Assembly: GCF_042920265.1 (NCBI RefSeq)
Contig: NZ_JBDQZI010000001.1
Coordinates: 372,001 to 436,000 of the forward strand
From: Lysinibacillus_B sp042920265
Lineage (GTDB): Bacteria > Bacillota > Bacilli > Bacillales_A > Planococcaceae
DNA length: 64,000 bases
Direction of reading: 5' to 3'
This document shows, piece by piece, positions 50,403-59,597 of the stretch. The number at the start of each line of letters is the position of its first letter. Position 1 is the stretch's first letter. The notes under the pieces are model-generated. The model saw only the letters and a program-made list of their open reading frames with translations. It had not been told where the DNA came from and ran no database searches. Position numbers and translations under genes: made by a program.

Positions 50403-51653
50403 ATGAATATTTTATCTATTATTGAAAAAAAGAAACATCAACAACCATTAACAAAAGAAGAAATTCAATTTTTTGTGAGCGGTTATACAAAAGAAGAAAT
50501 CCCTGATTATCAAATCTCCTCATTGCTGATGGCCATTCGTTTAAACGGTATGGACGATGAAGAAATGTTTTATTTAACAGAAGCAATGGTCAACTCTGGC
50601 GATGTCATTCATTTATCGGAGATTGAAGGCTTCAAAGTAGATAAGCATTCGACAGGGGGCGTGGGCGATAAAGTAACATTAATCGTAGCCCCAATACTCG
50701 CAGCTTTGAATATTCCGGTGGCGAAATTTAGTGGACGCGGTTTAGGGATTACAGGCGGTACAGTCGATAAGCTAGAGTCCATTAAAGGGTTTAACGTAGA
50801 ATTAAGCCAACAAGATTTCATTGAAAATGTGAAAAAGCATCATATTGCGGTTGCGGGTCAAACAGGAAATTTATGTCCAGCAGATAAAAAATTATATGCA
50901 TTACGTGATGTCACAGGTACGGTCGATTCGATTCCTTTAATCGCTTCTTCGATTATTAGTAAAAAAATTGCGAGTGGCTCTGACGGCATCGTGTTAGATG
51001 TGAAATACGGGAACGGCGCATTTATGAAGACACAGGAAGATGCGAAAGTACTGGCTGAGAAAATGTGTGAAATCGGGCGACGATTTGGTCGTAAAGTGGT
51101 GTATACACTAAGCGATATGAACAATCCGCTTGGTCGCTATATTGGCAATAAAGTAGAGGTTGTCGAGGCGCTAGATGTGTTAAGTGGAAATGTAGCGAAT
51201 ACACATGCTGACTTAATCGATGATTGTGTGGAAGTAGCTTCACTGATGTATATGCTGGCAACGGACTGCACAAAAGAAGTCGCGATGGAAAAAGTAAAGG
51301 CAGTTATGGCGAATGGCCAAGCGCGGGACAAATTTTTAGAGTTTGTGCAAGCACAAGGCGGACAGGTAGCAGATCTCAAAACAAATGCAACAGCATACAC
51401 AGTAGAAATGACGGCGAATGCTGCTGGAACAATCGCAAGTGTGGATGCACTAGCGATTGGCGAACTATCTGTCATGTTAGGTGCGGGTCGTTTAACAAAA
51501 GAGTCAAAGCTTGATTTTGATGCAGGCATTAAAATTGTCGCAAAGCAAGGCGACACGGTACAAACAGGCGACACATTAGCCGTTGTTTATGCCAACATTC
51601 CTGTAACAGACGAAATGAAAGAAAAAGCAGTTTCTGCATTTACTATTCAATAA
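50403..51653 (+). CDS. pdp: Pyrimidine-nucleoside phosphorylase
   Basis: 416 residues. Cleaves uridine, thymidine and deoxyuridine with phosphate, feeding deoB. KHSTGGVGDKVTLIVAPILA is the phosphate-binding thymidine phosphorylase signature (about 79-98); SGRGLGITGGTVDKLESI follows. Start ATG 50403 after GGGGGAGTGGGAAAG; an earlier frame start at 50382 lacks a site. B. subtilis has a purine nucleoside phosphorylase next to drm instead. Confidence 0.95.
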   Translation: MNILSIIEKKKHQQPLTKEEIQFFVSGYTKEEIPDYQISSLLMAIRLNGMDDEEMFYLTEAMVNSGDVIHLSEIEGFKVDKHSTGGVGDKVTLIVAPILAALNIPVAKFSGRGLGITGGTVDKLESIKGFNVELSQQDFIENVKKHHIAVAGQTGNLCPADKKLYALRDVTGTVDSIPLIASSIISKKIASGSDGIVLDVKYGNGAFMKTQEDAKVLAEKMCEIGRRFGRKVVYTLSDMNNPLGRYIGNKVEVVEALDVLSGNVANTHADLIDDCVEVASLMYMLATDCTKEVAMEKVKAVMANGQARDKFLEFVQAQGGQVADLKTNATAYTVEMTANAAGTIASVDALAIGELSVMLGAGRLTKESKLDFDAGIKIVAKQGDTVQTGDTLAVVYANIPVTDEMKEKAVSAFTIQ

Positions 51654-51663
51654 TTGTATAAGC

Positions 51664-51703
51664 GAAGAGGTCAAGTATATTTTTATACATGACCTCTTCT
51701 TTT
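51664..51703 (+). terminator. deoB-pdp terminator
   Basis: GAAGAGGTCA and TGACCTCTTC around an AT loop, then TTTTCG. Confidence 0.88.
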
Positions 51704-51717
51704 CGTTGCAACAAATA

Positions 51718-51726
51718 TGGTATAAT
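51718..51726 (+). promoter_or_regulatory. Extended -10 promoter of the SulP gene
   Basis: TGGTATAAT with TGN preceding a perfect -10 hexamer; no convincing -35. Confidence 0.5.
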
Positions 51727-51786
51727 ATGAATTGAATTCTATCGAAAATGCAGAAAGTTTGTAAATAATTTAAAAGAAGGGATTGC

Positions 51787-53541
51787 ATGGGTTTTTGGTC
51801 AGGACGATTTGAAGGATATTCTTTCAATCATTTTAAAAAGGATGTATTATCAGGTACGATTGTAGGGATTGTCGCAGTACCGCTCGCCATGTCTTTCGCG
51901 ATTGCTTCAGGCGTGAAGCCAGAGTACGGAATTTATACAGCCATTATTGCGGGTATTTTAATTTCGTTACTAGGTGGCTCGAAATATCAGATTGGTGGCC
52001 CTACTGGCGCATTCGTTCCTATCTTACTTGGTATCGTACTCGTGTATGGGTATGAAAATTTATTAATTGCCGGATTGATGGCCGGGATTATGCTTGTATT
52101 AATGGGGGTATTCAAATTAGGATCGCTCATTAAATTTATTCCGCGCCCTGTGACGGTAGGGTTTACTGCAGGGATCGCCGTCATTATTTTTACCGGTCAA
52201 ATAGGCAATTTTCTTGGATTAACCGGTCTTGAGCAGCATGAGTATTTTTTAGCAAATGTAAAAGAGATTGCTACTCATCTAGATGCGTTTCAGCTAAAAA
52301 GTATTTTCATAGCGGGACTTAGTTTAGCGCTTATTTTAGTAACGCCAAAAGTAGCACCGAAAATGCCAGGTGCGTTAGTCGGCATCATTGTGTCGGCGGT
52401 GGTGACAGCGCTGTTCTTTAATGGACAAGTCGCTACAATTGGTTCAACATACGGAGCGATTCCGAATACATTACCGGAGTTCCATATACCTGAAATGACA
52501 TGGGACCGCATTTATGTATTGCTTGGACCAGCGTTTGTCATAGCGATGCTAGGTGGGATTGAGTCACTTCTTTCGGCTGTTGTGGCAGACGGTATGACGA
52601 ATAGCAAACACAATAGTAATCGTGAGTTGATTGGACAAGGGATTGCCAATATGGTAACACCGTTTTTTGGCGGGATTCCTGCAACTGGCGCCATTGCCCG
52701 AACAGCGACGAATATTCGTTCAGGGGCAACGTCGCCTATGTCAGGTGTCATTCACGGCGTATTTGTATTATTAACACTGCTTGTACTGGCACCCTATGCG
52801 GTACATATTCCATTAGCAAGTCTTGCACCTGTATTAATGGTTGTTGCGTGGAATATGAGTGAACGCCATCATTTTGCTCATATTTTAAAGTTAAAATCAG
52901 GGGACTCACTTGTACTTGTAACTACGTTTTTATTAACGGTGTTGACAAGTTTAACGCTAGCTGTGGAGATTGGCTTAGGGATTGCCATGGTGTTATTTGC
53001 AAAACGGATGAGTGATATTTTAGTTGTGACAAAAGTACTTCCTGATCACAATACAAAGCAAGGGAAAGTAGTGCCCCATGTTGTAACCGATACGCATGAT
53101 TGTCCGCAAATTAGTATTTATACAATTGAGGGGCCGCTCTTTTTTGGGGCGGCACAAACGTTTGAACGTGCTATTTTGTCATCGCTTCACCCTAAGCCAA
53201 AAGTGCTCATTTTACGGATGCGAAAAGTGCCGTTTATTGATACGACCGGAGAAGAATATTTCCGAAATGTTGTGCGAAGCTTTCAAACATCGGGCGGAAC
53301 GCTATTTATGACAGGGGTACATCCAACACTGCAGGCTATTTTAGATGCGAATGGGCTGGCCAAGAAAATCGGAAAAGACCATTTCTTCTATAATACAGGG
53401 GATGCGATTGAAGAGGCGATTCGACATATTCAGTATGAACAATGTTTAGGGTGCAAACACTTTGCCTTTAGAGAATGTACAAAACTTTCTATTGGAGAAC
53501 CGTCAGAAATAAAAATAAACTATGTAGAAGCAATCAACTAG
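51787..53541 (+). CDS. SulP-family anion transporter with STAS domain
   Basis: 584 residues. About 10-12 TM helices over residues 20-425, with the SulP signature PLAMSFAIASGVKPEYGIYTAIIAG near the start and NPFFGGIPATGAIARTATNIRSGA-type loop near 300. STAS domain at about 435-545 (ISIYTIEGPLFFGAAQTFERAIL, PFIDTTGEEYFRNVV). A cysteine-containing tail (CLGCKHFAFRECTKL) is unusual. Transported anion (sulfate, bicarbonate or a dicarboxylate) cannot be told. It stands where B. subtilis has dacF, before spoIIAA. Confidence 0.85.
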   Translation: MGFWSGRFEGYSFNHFKKDVLSGTIVGIVAVPLAMSFAIASGVKPEYGIYTAIIAGILISLLGGSKYQIGGPTGAFVPILLGIVLVYGYENLLIAGLMAGIMLVLMGVFKLGSLIKFIPRPVTVGFTAGIAVIIFTGQIGNFLGLTGLEQHEYFLANVKEIATHLDAFQLKSIFIAGLSLALILVTPKVAPKMPGALVGIIVSAVVTALFFNGQVATIGSTYGAIPNTLPEFHIPEMTWDRIYVLLGPAFVIAMLGGIESLLSAVVADGMTNSKHNSNRELIGQGIANMVTPFFGGIPATGAIARTATNIRSGATSPMSGVIHGVFVLLTLLVLAPYAVHIPLASLAPVLMVVAWNMSERHHFAHILKLKSGDSLVLVTTFLLTVLTSLTLAVEIGLGIAMVLFAKRMSDILVVTKVLPDHNTKQGKVVPHVVTDTHDCPQISIYTIEGPLFFGAAQTFERAILSSLHPKPKVLILRMRKVPFIDTTGEEYFRNVVRSFQTSGGTLFMTGVHPTLQAILDANGLAKKIGKDHFFYNTGDAIEEAIRHIQYEQCLGCKHFAFRECTKLSIGEPSEIKINYVEAIN

Positions 53542-53572
53542 CAAGGTCTATAGGGACCTTGCTTTTTTGTTG
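53541..53572 (+). terminator. Terminator after the SulP gene
   Basis: AGCAAGGTC and GACCTTGCT around a short loop, then TTTTTTG. Confidence 0.85.
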
Positions 53573-53788
53573 TGTAGGCAATTTAAAGGGAGGTAAAGAT
53601 TGTTGAGAAAGCGCCCACTCCGCTCCTCTTTCTGTGTACGGCCAGCACACTTGTCGAAGGGTAGCATTTTTGTCTAGAGAAGTATCAGTTTTGGCGTTTA
53701 AAAAATGCATATAATTCCTATACTGAACGTACACCCTTTGTCTATTAAGCACTACTTTCGCAGAATGAACACTAGTTTTGTCGTATGG

Positions 53789-53814
53789 AAAGGATATTTA
53801 CCCTTGCTCTAGAA
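53789..53814 (+). promoter_or_regulatory. Candidate sigma-H promoter of the spoIIA operon
   Basis: AAAGGATAT (53789-53797) then GAA at 53812-53814: AGGAWWW with 11 bp to an RNNGAA-like -10, the sigma-H arrangement expected for spoIIA. The -10 is imperfect. Confidence 0.45.
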
Positions 53815-53841
53815 GTTATATGGGGCGAAGGAGGAGAAGCG

Positions 53842-54195
53842 ATGAAATGTAAAATCACAATGTATCCAAACGAAGTAGCAGTCATTAAATTGTATGGAGA
53901 GCTTGATCATCATGAAGTAGAAAAAGTGCGTTCGCAAATTTCAATGACCATTTTACAAGGAAACTTAAAAACACTTATTTGGAATTTAGAATATTTACAG
54001 TTTATGGATAGTGCGGGCGTTGGTTTAATTTTAGGGCGCATGCGTGAATTACACGCCGTGAATGGGCGCACTATTATTTTAAATCCGTCGCCAACTATGG
54101 AGAAAATTTTCCGTTTTTCGGGATTAGCAGCTTATATGATGCATGGAGGAGAAGATATGGCAATTTCACAAGCAAGGGGGATTGTGAATGGATAA
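53842..54195 (+). CDS. spoIIAA: Anti-sigma-F antagonist SpoIIAA
   Basis: 117 residues, single STAS domain. LEYLQFMDSAGVGLILGRMRE contains the phospho-acceptor serine in the DSAG motif (about residue 57). Unphosphorylated SpoIIAA displaces sigma-F from SpoIIAB in the forespore. ATG 53842 follows GAAGGAGGAGAAGCG; the longer frame from 53785 would run through the promoter. Overlaps spoIIAB by 8 bp. Confidence 0.95.
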   Translation: MKCKITMYPNEVAVIKLYGELDHHEVEKVRSQISMTILQGNLKTLIWNLEYLQFMDSAGVGLILGRMRELHAVNGRTIILNPSPTMEKIFRFSGLAAYMMHGGEDMAISQARGIVNG

Positions 54196-54625
54196 CGAAA
54201 TGACACTTTCATTTTTAGCGAAAAGTGAAAATGAAAGTTTAGCGCGACTGGCGATTACAAGTTTTATCGCACAAATTGACCCAACAATCGATGAATTAGC
54301 AGAATGTAAAACGATTGTATCGGAGGCGGTGTCCAATGCGATTATTCATGGCTATGACGGGGCAGATGGTGTTGTAACAGTGCATGCCGTATTAGACGGA
54401 GATATGTTAACTGTATCGATTAAAGATGAAGGACGTGGTATTCCTGATATTGCGTCAGCGAGGGAGCCATTATTTACGACAAAAGGGCATGAGGAGCGTT
54501 CGGGTATGGGCTTTACCATTATGGAAAGCTTCTCGGATGAGCTTGATATTGAGTCGCATGTAGGCCATGGGACAACGATTACGTTTACAAAAAAATTTTC
54601 GCCCGTGCAGGCGGTTGCGATGTGA
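54188..54625 (+). CDS. spoIIAB: Anti-sigma-F factor and serine kinase SpoIIAB
   Basis: 145 residues, GHKL ATPase fold: SEAVSNAIIHGY (N-box), IKDEGRGIPD (G1) and TTKGHEERSGMGFTIM (G2). It binds sigma-F and phosphorylates SpoIIAA. N-terminal MTLSFLAKSENESLARLAITSFIAQIDPTIDEL closely follows the B. subtilis protein. Starts within the end of spoIIAA, coupling their synthesis. Confidence 0.96.
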   Translation: MDNEMTLSFLAKSENESLARLAITSFIAQIDPTIDELAECKTIVSEAVSNAIIHGYDGADGVVTVHAVLDGDMLTVSIKDEGRGIPDIASAREPLFTTKGHEERSGMGFTIMESFSDELDIESHVGHGTTITFTKKFSPVQAVAM

Positions 54626-54637
54626 CGAAATAGGGGG

Positions 54638-55414
54638 ATGAAGACAATCGAACAGCCGTCAGAAACATTATTAACACAGGAGGAAATGCGAGAGTTAATT
54701 GCGCGGGCACAGGCAGGAGACGACGAGGCACGTAAAAAAATGATTGAAGGCAATACACGGCTTGTTTGGTCCATCGTGCAACGCTTTTCTTCTCGTGGGA
54801 TTGAATTGGATGATTTATTTCAGATTGGTTGTATAGGTCTTATGAAATCGGTTGATAAATTTGACTTGAAATATGAAGTGAAATTTTCAACGTATGCAGT
54901 GCCAATGATCATTGGCGAAATTCAGCGTTTTTTACGAGATGACGGCATGGTAAAAGTGAGCCGTTCCATTCGTGAGCTCAATTTTAAAATTCGTCATGCA
55001 ACAGAAAATTATATGAAAACAAATGAAAAACCGCCATCAATGGCAGAATTAGCGGACATACTACAAGTGTCGGTTGATGACATTATTATGGCAACGGATG
55101 CGATGCGTGATCCAGCTTCTCTTCACGAACAGTTGTATGAAAATGACGGTGATTCTGTTACATTAATGGATCAAATGCGAGACGAGAAATCACAGTTGCC
55201 ATTCGATTATATTCCGTTGAAGGAGGTGCTAAAACGCTTAGGAAAGCGTGAACAATCCATCATTTATTTGCGTTATTTTGTAGATTTAACGCAGACGGAA
55301 ATTGCTGAGCGTTTAGGAATATCCCAAGTACAAGTATCGCGCCTCGAGAAGAAAATATTGGCTCAGCTCAAAGTTTGGATGGAGGCGACTACAAAAAAGA
55401 CGGTGTATAAATGA
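54638..55414 (+). CDS. sigF: RNA polymerase sigma-F factor
   Basis: 258 residues, forespore-specific sigma factor. Region 2 (NTRLVWSIVQRFSSRGIELDDLFQIGCIGLMKSVDKFDLKYEVKFSTYAVPMIIGEI), region 3 (REL..KIRHATENYMKTNEKPPSMAELADIL) and region 4 (YLRYFVDLTQTEIAERLGISQVQVSRLEKKIL) are complete. ATG 54638 follows AATAGGGGG. Overlaps spoVAF by 4 bp. Confidence 0.96.
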   Translation: MKTIEQPSETLLTQEEMRELIARAQAGDDEARKKMIEGNTRLVWSIVQRFSSRGIELDDLFQIGCIGLMKSVDKFDLKYEVKFSTYAVPMIIGEIQRFLRDDGMVKVSRSIRELNFKIRHATENYMKTNEKPPSMAELADILQVSVDDIIMATDAMRDPASLHEQLYENDGDSVTLMDQMRDEKSQLPFDYIPLKEVLKRLGKREQSIIYLRYFVDLTQTEIAERLGISQVQVSRLEKKILAQLKVWMEATTKKTVYK

Positions 55415-56862
55415 GCAATAAGTTATTTACTTCTTTAGAAGATGGACGTCAATATTGCGAAGATATATTAGGAAAAGGCAAGACGTTTGATATTGTGATT
55501 CAACGAGTGCATATTCGCGATTTAGCTGCGTTAATCGTGTACGTGAGTGGACTAGTCAACAATGATAGTGTCGCGAACTTGTTAACGCATTTGCAGCATG
55601 AAGGAACAGCGCATTTGCGTGAAGCAAAAGATGAAAATGAATATTTTTATGATCATTTCAACTTTCAAGGCATGACGCCAATGGAAGAAAGAGATGCCTT
55701 TATTACGGGGGTATTAAGCGGGCAAGTTGGATTCATTACAAAAAGCGGTTATTGTTTTATTACTGAATTTAGGAACTACCCTGGTCGGAATCCGGAAGAA
55801 CCTGCGAATGAGCGCGTTATTCGTGGAGCGCGTGATGGGTTTGCTGAAAATATTATTATCAATGCAGCACTTGTGAGACGACGTATTCGTAGTCCTAAAC
55901 TACGACTTGAAATGCAAAAAGTGTCTACATTAGGGGAAACAGACGTCGCCATCTGTTATATGGAAGATATCGCAAATAAAGAGCACTTGGAATGGGTGAA
56001 AAAACGTCTTGAACAAATTCATCACGATGGGCTGACAATGGCAGATAAATCGTTAGAGGAATGGATGTTCAAGCAAAAATTTCACCCCGTTCCGTTTGTC
56101 AGGTATTCAGAGCGACCAGACATCGTAGCAGCCCATTTATTAGAAGGGCATATTGCGATTATTGTCGATACTTCACCATCTGTTATTTTACTGCCGGTAT
56201 CAATGTTTCATTTATTGATGCATGCAGAGGAGTATCGTCAAGCGCCATTAATTGGAACGGTGATGCGTGGACTCCGTTATTTTGCCGCCCTTTTTAGCTT
56301 ATTCTTAATACCGCTTTGGTATTTACTAGCGACCAATACGGAAAATTTACCGGAGAAAATAGCGTTTATTGGTGTAAAGGAAGCGTCAGAGGTTCCGCTT
56401 TATTTACAGCTCGTTCTCGTGGATATAGGGATTGAATTTTTAAGGATTGCCGCCATTCATACGCCGACACCGTTATCGACAGCAATGGGATTAATTGCTG
56501 GGATTATGATTGGGGATATTGCGATTAATGTGGGACTGTTTTCACCAGAAGCTATTTTATATAGCTCTATTGCAGCGGTATTTACATTCGCCATTCCTCA
56601 TTATGAGTTAAGTATTTCGGTGAAGGTATTCCGACAAATTTTACTTGCTGCTACGGCTTTATTTGCTGCGAATGGGTTCTTTATTATGAGTTTTCTAATT
56701 TTTGTGTATTTATGCACTTTACGCCCGATGAATATTCCATATTTATGGCCGGTAGTACCATTTTTCCCAAATGCGTTTAAACGTATCATGATCAGGTTCC
56801 CGATGGCTGATGAAGCGCTTAGACCGTATATTGTTGGGGCTAAAAATCGTAAACGCGGGTGA
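55411..56862 (+). CDS. spoVAF: GerA-family spore protein SpoVAF
   Basis: 483 residues. Large soluble N-domain (1-250) and about five TM helices in 265-465, the GerA/SpoVAF layout; MEDIANKEHLEWVKKRLEQI and YSERPDIVAAHLLEGHIAIIVDTSPSVILLPVSMFH are family signatures. In B. subtilis it is encoded in the spoVA operon and helps dipicolinate-channel-dependent germination. Here its ATG overlaps the sigF stop (ATGA), so it belongs to the spoIIA operon, with no spoVAA-E between. Start after AGACGGTGT. Confidence 0.9.
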   Translation: MSNKLFTSLEDGRQYCEDILGKGKTFDIVIQRVHIRDLAALIVYVSGLVNNDSVANLLTHLQHEGTAHLREAKDENEYFYDHFNFQGMTPMEERDAFITGVLSGQVGFITKSGYCFITEFRNYPGRNPEEPANERVIRGARDGFAENIIINAALVRRRIRSPKLRLEMQKVSTLGETDVAICYMEDIANKEHLEWVKKRLEQIHHDGLTMADKSLEEWMFKQKFHPVPFVRYSERPDIVAAHLLEGHIAIIVDTSPSVILLPVSMFHLLMHAEEYRQAPLIGTVMRGLRYFAALFSLFLIPLWYLLATNTENLPEKIAFIGVKEASEVPLYLQLVLVDIGIEFLRIAAIHTPTPLSTAMGLIAGIMIGDIAINVGLFSPEAILYSSIAAVFTFAIPHYELSISVKVFRQILLAATALFAANGFFIMSFLIFVYLCTLRPMNIPYLWPVVPFFPNAFKRIMIRFPMADEALRPYIVGAKNRKRG

Positions 56863-57025
56863 ATAAATATAGTTTGAATGCGTATTTTTATTCGTAAAAA
56901 GTGGAAAAATGCATAAACATACGTTGCAGTCCGTCCTTTGCTATGTTAAAGTTCTCATATAATATTTTGAGACTTTTATGAAAATTAGCGAATGCTTTTT
57001 TTCAAGTAGCAGAGGAGAGAGCGCA

Positions 57026-58342
57026 ATGCATTTACATGGAACACAGCAAATTGAAAACGGTCATTTAACAATTGGTGGTGTCGATACAGTTGAGTTAGCA
57101 AAACAGTATGGTACACCACTATTTGTGTATGATACGGCGTTAATTCGCGAGCGTGCACGTGGCTTTAAAAATACGTTTGAAAAATTAGGTGTAACAGCAC
57201 AAGTAGCGTATGCATCGAAAGCGTTTGCGTGTGTGGCTGCGTATCAATTAGCAGCGCAAGAAAATCTTTCGTTGGATGTTGTGTCTGGTGGCGAGTTATA
57301 TACCGCGATTAAAGCAGGGTTCCCGGCAGAACGCATTCATTTCCATGGCAATAATAAGTCGGTGGCGGAGCTAGAAATGGCGTTTGACACAAAAATCGGT
57401 TGCATCGTTGTGGATAACTTTTATGAAATTGCTGTATTAAAAGAAATGGCTGAAGCAAAACAACAAAAAATGAATATTTTACTTCGTGTAACACCAGGAG
57501 TAGAAGCGCATACACATGATTTCATCACGACAGGTCAAGCGGATTCAAAGTTTGGTTTTGATTTAAATAATGGACAGACGGATGAAGCTTTTGCGCAAGT
57601 AAAAGACCATGCATACTTAAACTTACTAGGGTTACATTGCCATATTGGATCGCAAATTTTTGAAACAGATGGCTTTGCATTAGCCGCTAGTAAAGTAATG
57701 AATAAAATGGGTACTTGGAAACAGGAACATGGCTTCGAGTGCTCAGTACTTAATCTTGGCGGTGGTTTTGGTATTCGCTATACAGAAGAAGATAAGCCAC
57801 TTGAGCCGCATGTGTACGTAGAAGAGATGATTAAATCTGTACAAGCGGAAGCAGAAGCGGTAAAATTAACGATGCCGGAGATTTGGATTGAGCCAGGTCG
57901 TTCGCTTGTAGGGGATGCAGGTACATCACTTTATACAGTTGGTTCACACAAAACAGTGCCAGGTGTGCGTGAGTATATCGCTGTTGATGGAGGAATGAGT
58001 GATAATATTCGTCCTGCGTTGTACGATGCGAAATATGAAGCAATCATCGCAAATAAGGCTGATCAAGCGAAGGATGCAACGTATACAGTTGCAGGAAAGC
58101 TTTGTGAATCTGGTGATAAGTTGATGATTGATGCAGCACTACAAAAAGCTGAATCTGGTGATGTTTTAGCGATGTTCTGCACAGGTGCATACGGATATTC
58201 CATGGCGTCAAATTACAATCGTGTACCACGCCCGGCCGTTGTATTTGTAGAAGCAGGTGAGCATCAATTAGCTATCAAGCGCGAAAGCTATGATGACATC
58301 GTTGTAAATGATCTCCCGTTAGTTTTAAAAAAGGGTGAGTAA
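57026..58342 (+). CDS. lysA: Diaminopimelate decarboxylase
   Basis: 438 residues. PLP enzyme, fold III, making lysine from meso-DAP. VAYASKAFACVAAYQLAAQE has the Schiff-base Lys (about residue 62); LGLHCHIGSQI, LNLGGGFGIRY and WIEPGRSLVGDAG bind phosphate; CESGDKLM carries the late Cys. ATG 57026 after AGAGGAGAG gives the normal N-terminus; the in-frame ATG at 56978 would add 16 foreign residues. No lysine riboswitch fits the 163-bp leader. Same order after spoVAF as in B. subtilis. Confidence 0.95.
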   Translation: MHLHGTQQIENGHLTIGGVDTVELAKQYGTPLFVYDTALIRERARGFKNTFEKLGVTAQVAYASKAFACVAAYQLAAQENLSLDVVSGGELYTAIKAGFPAERIHFHGNNKSVAELEMAFDTKIGCIVVDNFYEIAVLKEMAEAKQQKMNILLRVTPGVEAHTHDFITTGQADSKFGFDLNNGQTDEAFAQVKDHAYLNLLGLHCHIGSQIFETDGFALAASKVMNKMGTWKQEHGFECSVLNLGGGFGIRYTEEDKPLEPHVYVEEMIKSVQAEAEAVKLTMPEIWIEPGRSLVGDAGTSLYTVGSHKTVPGVREYIAVDGGMSDNIRPALYDAKYEAIIANKADQAKDATYTVAGKLCESGDKLMIDAALQKAESGDVLAMFCTGAYGYSMASNYNRVPRPAVVFVEAGEHQLAIKRESYDDIVVNDLPLVLKKGE

Positions 58343-58345
58343 TCT

Positions 58346-58462
58346 TTGAAAATATCGAAACAGGCTAAGTGGGGTCTTGGATTGTTATTTGGGGTTTTAG
58401 CTTGGGCACTTTTATTCATCTACGTCATTAGTCCATTAATTGCAATGTTTAACGGGGAATAG
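58346..58462 (+). CDS. 38-residue single-helix membrane peptide
   Basis: TTG 58346 follows AAAAAAGGGTGAG, the ribosome site lying in the lysA end. Protein: MKISKQAKWGLGLLFGVLAW and 18 more residues (ALLFIYVISPLIAMFNGE). It has a basic N-terminus, one TM helix and an outside tail. It starts 3 bp after lysA, so it is co-transcribed. No family recalled; good ribosome site and TM design make it likely to be real. Confidence 0.6.
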   Translation: MKISKQAKWGLGLLFGVLAWALLFIYVISPLIAMFNGE

Positions 58463-58571
58463 GCCTTTATATTGTAATCAACACTACAGACTTGTCTTGG
58501 GAAATTGTGTTATTGCATTTCAGAAGCGGTTTTGGTAGGATGTGCAATGGTAGAATTGAGGGAATGTGACA

Positions 58572-58940
58572 ATGCTAGTACGGTATAAAAAGGCGCTAGA
58601 GAAAATCGCAATGGGGTTACTATCTTTTATGCCTCAAGAAAAAGATGTCAAGCGCCTAATGGAAACAATTCAGCAGTATGAACAATTAGATCATTGGATG
58701 CTTTATTTATGGAAAAAGGATGAAGAATATGTGGGGATTGTTGGGGTTTTAGCTGAAGAAACAGTTGCAACAATTCAACATATTACGGTGATTCCATCGT
58801 ATCGTGGGGAAGGTGTAGCACTTGGTATGCTACAAGAACTTTACGATTTAGAAATGTTTACGCATATTCAGCCGAATGAAGAAACAGCACCTTTTTTACA
58901 AAAATGCATACCAATCATAAAAGAAGCTGAGTGTAATTAG
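58572..58940 (+). CDS. ribT: RibT-like GNAT acetyltransferase
   Basis: 122 residues. MLVRYKKALEKIAMGLLSFMPQEKDVKRLMETI matches the N-terminus of B. subtilis RibT, and ITVIPSYRGEGVALGMLQEL is the GNAT acetyl-CoA loop. Substrate unknown. In B. subtilis it ends the rib operon; here no ribDEAH genes precede it. ATG 58572 follows GAGGGAATGTGACA; an upstream GTG at 58566 is less likely. Confidence 0.85.
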   Translation: MLVRYKKALEKIAMGLLSFMPQEKDVKRLMETIQQYEQLDHWMLYLWKKDEEYVGIVGVLAEETVATIQHITVIPSYRGEGVALGMLQELYDLEMFTHIQPNEETAPFLQKCIPIIKEAECN

Positions 58941-58957
58941 CACTCAGCTTCTTTTCT
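58922..58957. terminator. Bidirectional terminator across the ribT / DUF309 stops
   Basis: AGAAGCTGAGTG and CACTCAGCTTCT (12 bp) around TAATTAG, which holds the stop codons of both convergent genes. Confidence 0.87.
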
Positions 58958-59458
58958 TTTTTCGGTTATTTTTTGTGCACGCGCTTCAAGTATGTCGGAG
59001 CGGTCACGTAGCATATGCTTATGAAGAAGAAAATGCGTATCTTCCTTCGTCAATGTCGCGATCTTTTCTGCAATCATTCGTTCAAACGCTTCATCGATCA
59101 ATGGAAGTGTAAAAGATTGAAAAGGCTGTTCTTGTTCAATTTGTGAAATAGATTGTGAGATTCGTTCTTCTAATAATGGAAAGTGGAACGGGTGCAAGAA
59201 GGTTGATGCTTTATTTGTTAGTAAATTTTTTTGCGCTTTTCGTAAAATTTTTGTCGCACCGTTCAAGTTATGACGGCGCCAGTGATACATGCCCGTTGCC
59301 AATTGGACAAGTCCAACGAGTACATGTTCTTTATCGCCAGGAGCAATGTCTTTCCAATATTCTTCTAATACTTCATGACATTCAAAATAATCGTGATTAC
59401 CGTTAAAATATGTACAATAATCAACAAACAGTGGGTGCATATATGGCAAATGAATCAC
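58937..59458 (-). CDS. ypuF: DUF309 protein (YpuF-like)
   Basis: 173 residues. HPLFVDYCTYFNGNHDYFECHEVLEEYWKD is the DUF309 signature (F-N...DYFE-HE-LE--W), with ALVQLATGMYHWRRHN-like second helix. Helical cytosolic protein of unknown function. It sits between ribT and scpA as ypuF does in B. subtilis, but on the opposite strand. Non-ATG start near AAAGGTGATTC. Confidence 0.87.
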   Translation of the reverse strand: MIHLPYMHPLFVDYCTYFNGNHDYFECHEVLEEYWKDIAPGDKEHVLVGLVQLATGMYHWRRHNLNGATKILRKAQKNLLTNKASTFLHPFHFPLLEERISQSISQIEQEQPFQSFTLPLIDEAFERMIAEKIATLTKEDTHFLLHKHMLRDRSDILEARAQKITEKRKEAEC

Positions 59459-59597
59459 CTTTCCTCTATACTATTGATGAGCTATTTTAGTGGATTCGAA
59501 AGTAAAAGCTTTCAAGGAAATCCACGAAGATACGCTTACAACTCGCGCTATTTGTGCGTGAATTGTATTTTTAATGAAAATGACAGGTGGCATACAG

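Noticed and set aside
56863..57025. Lysine riboswitch before lysA
   Set aside because: The spacer is only 163 bp and shows none of the conserved L-box segments.
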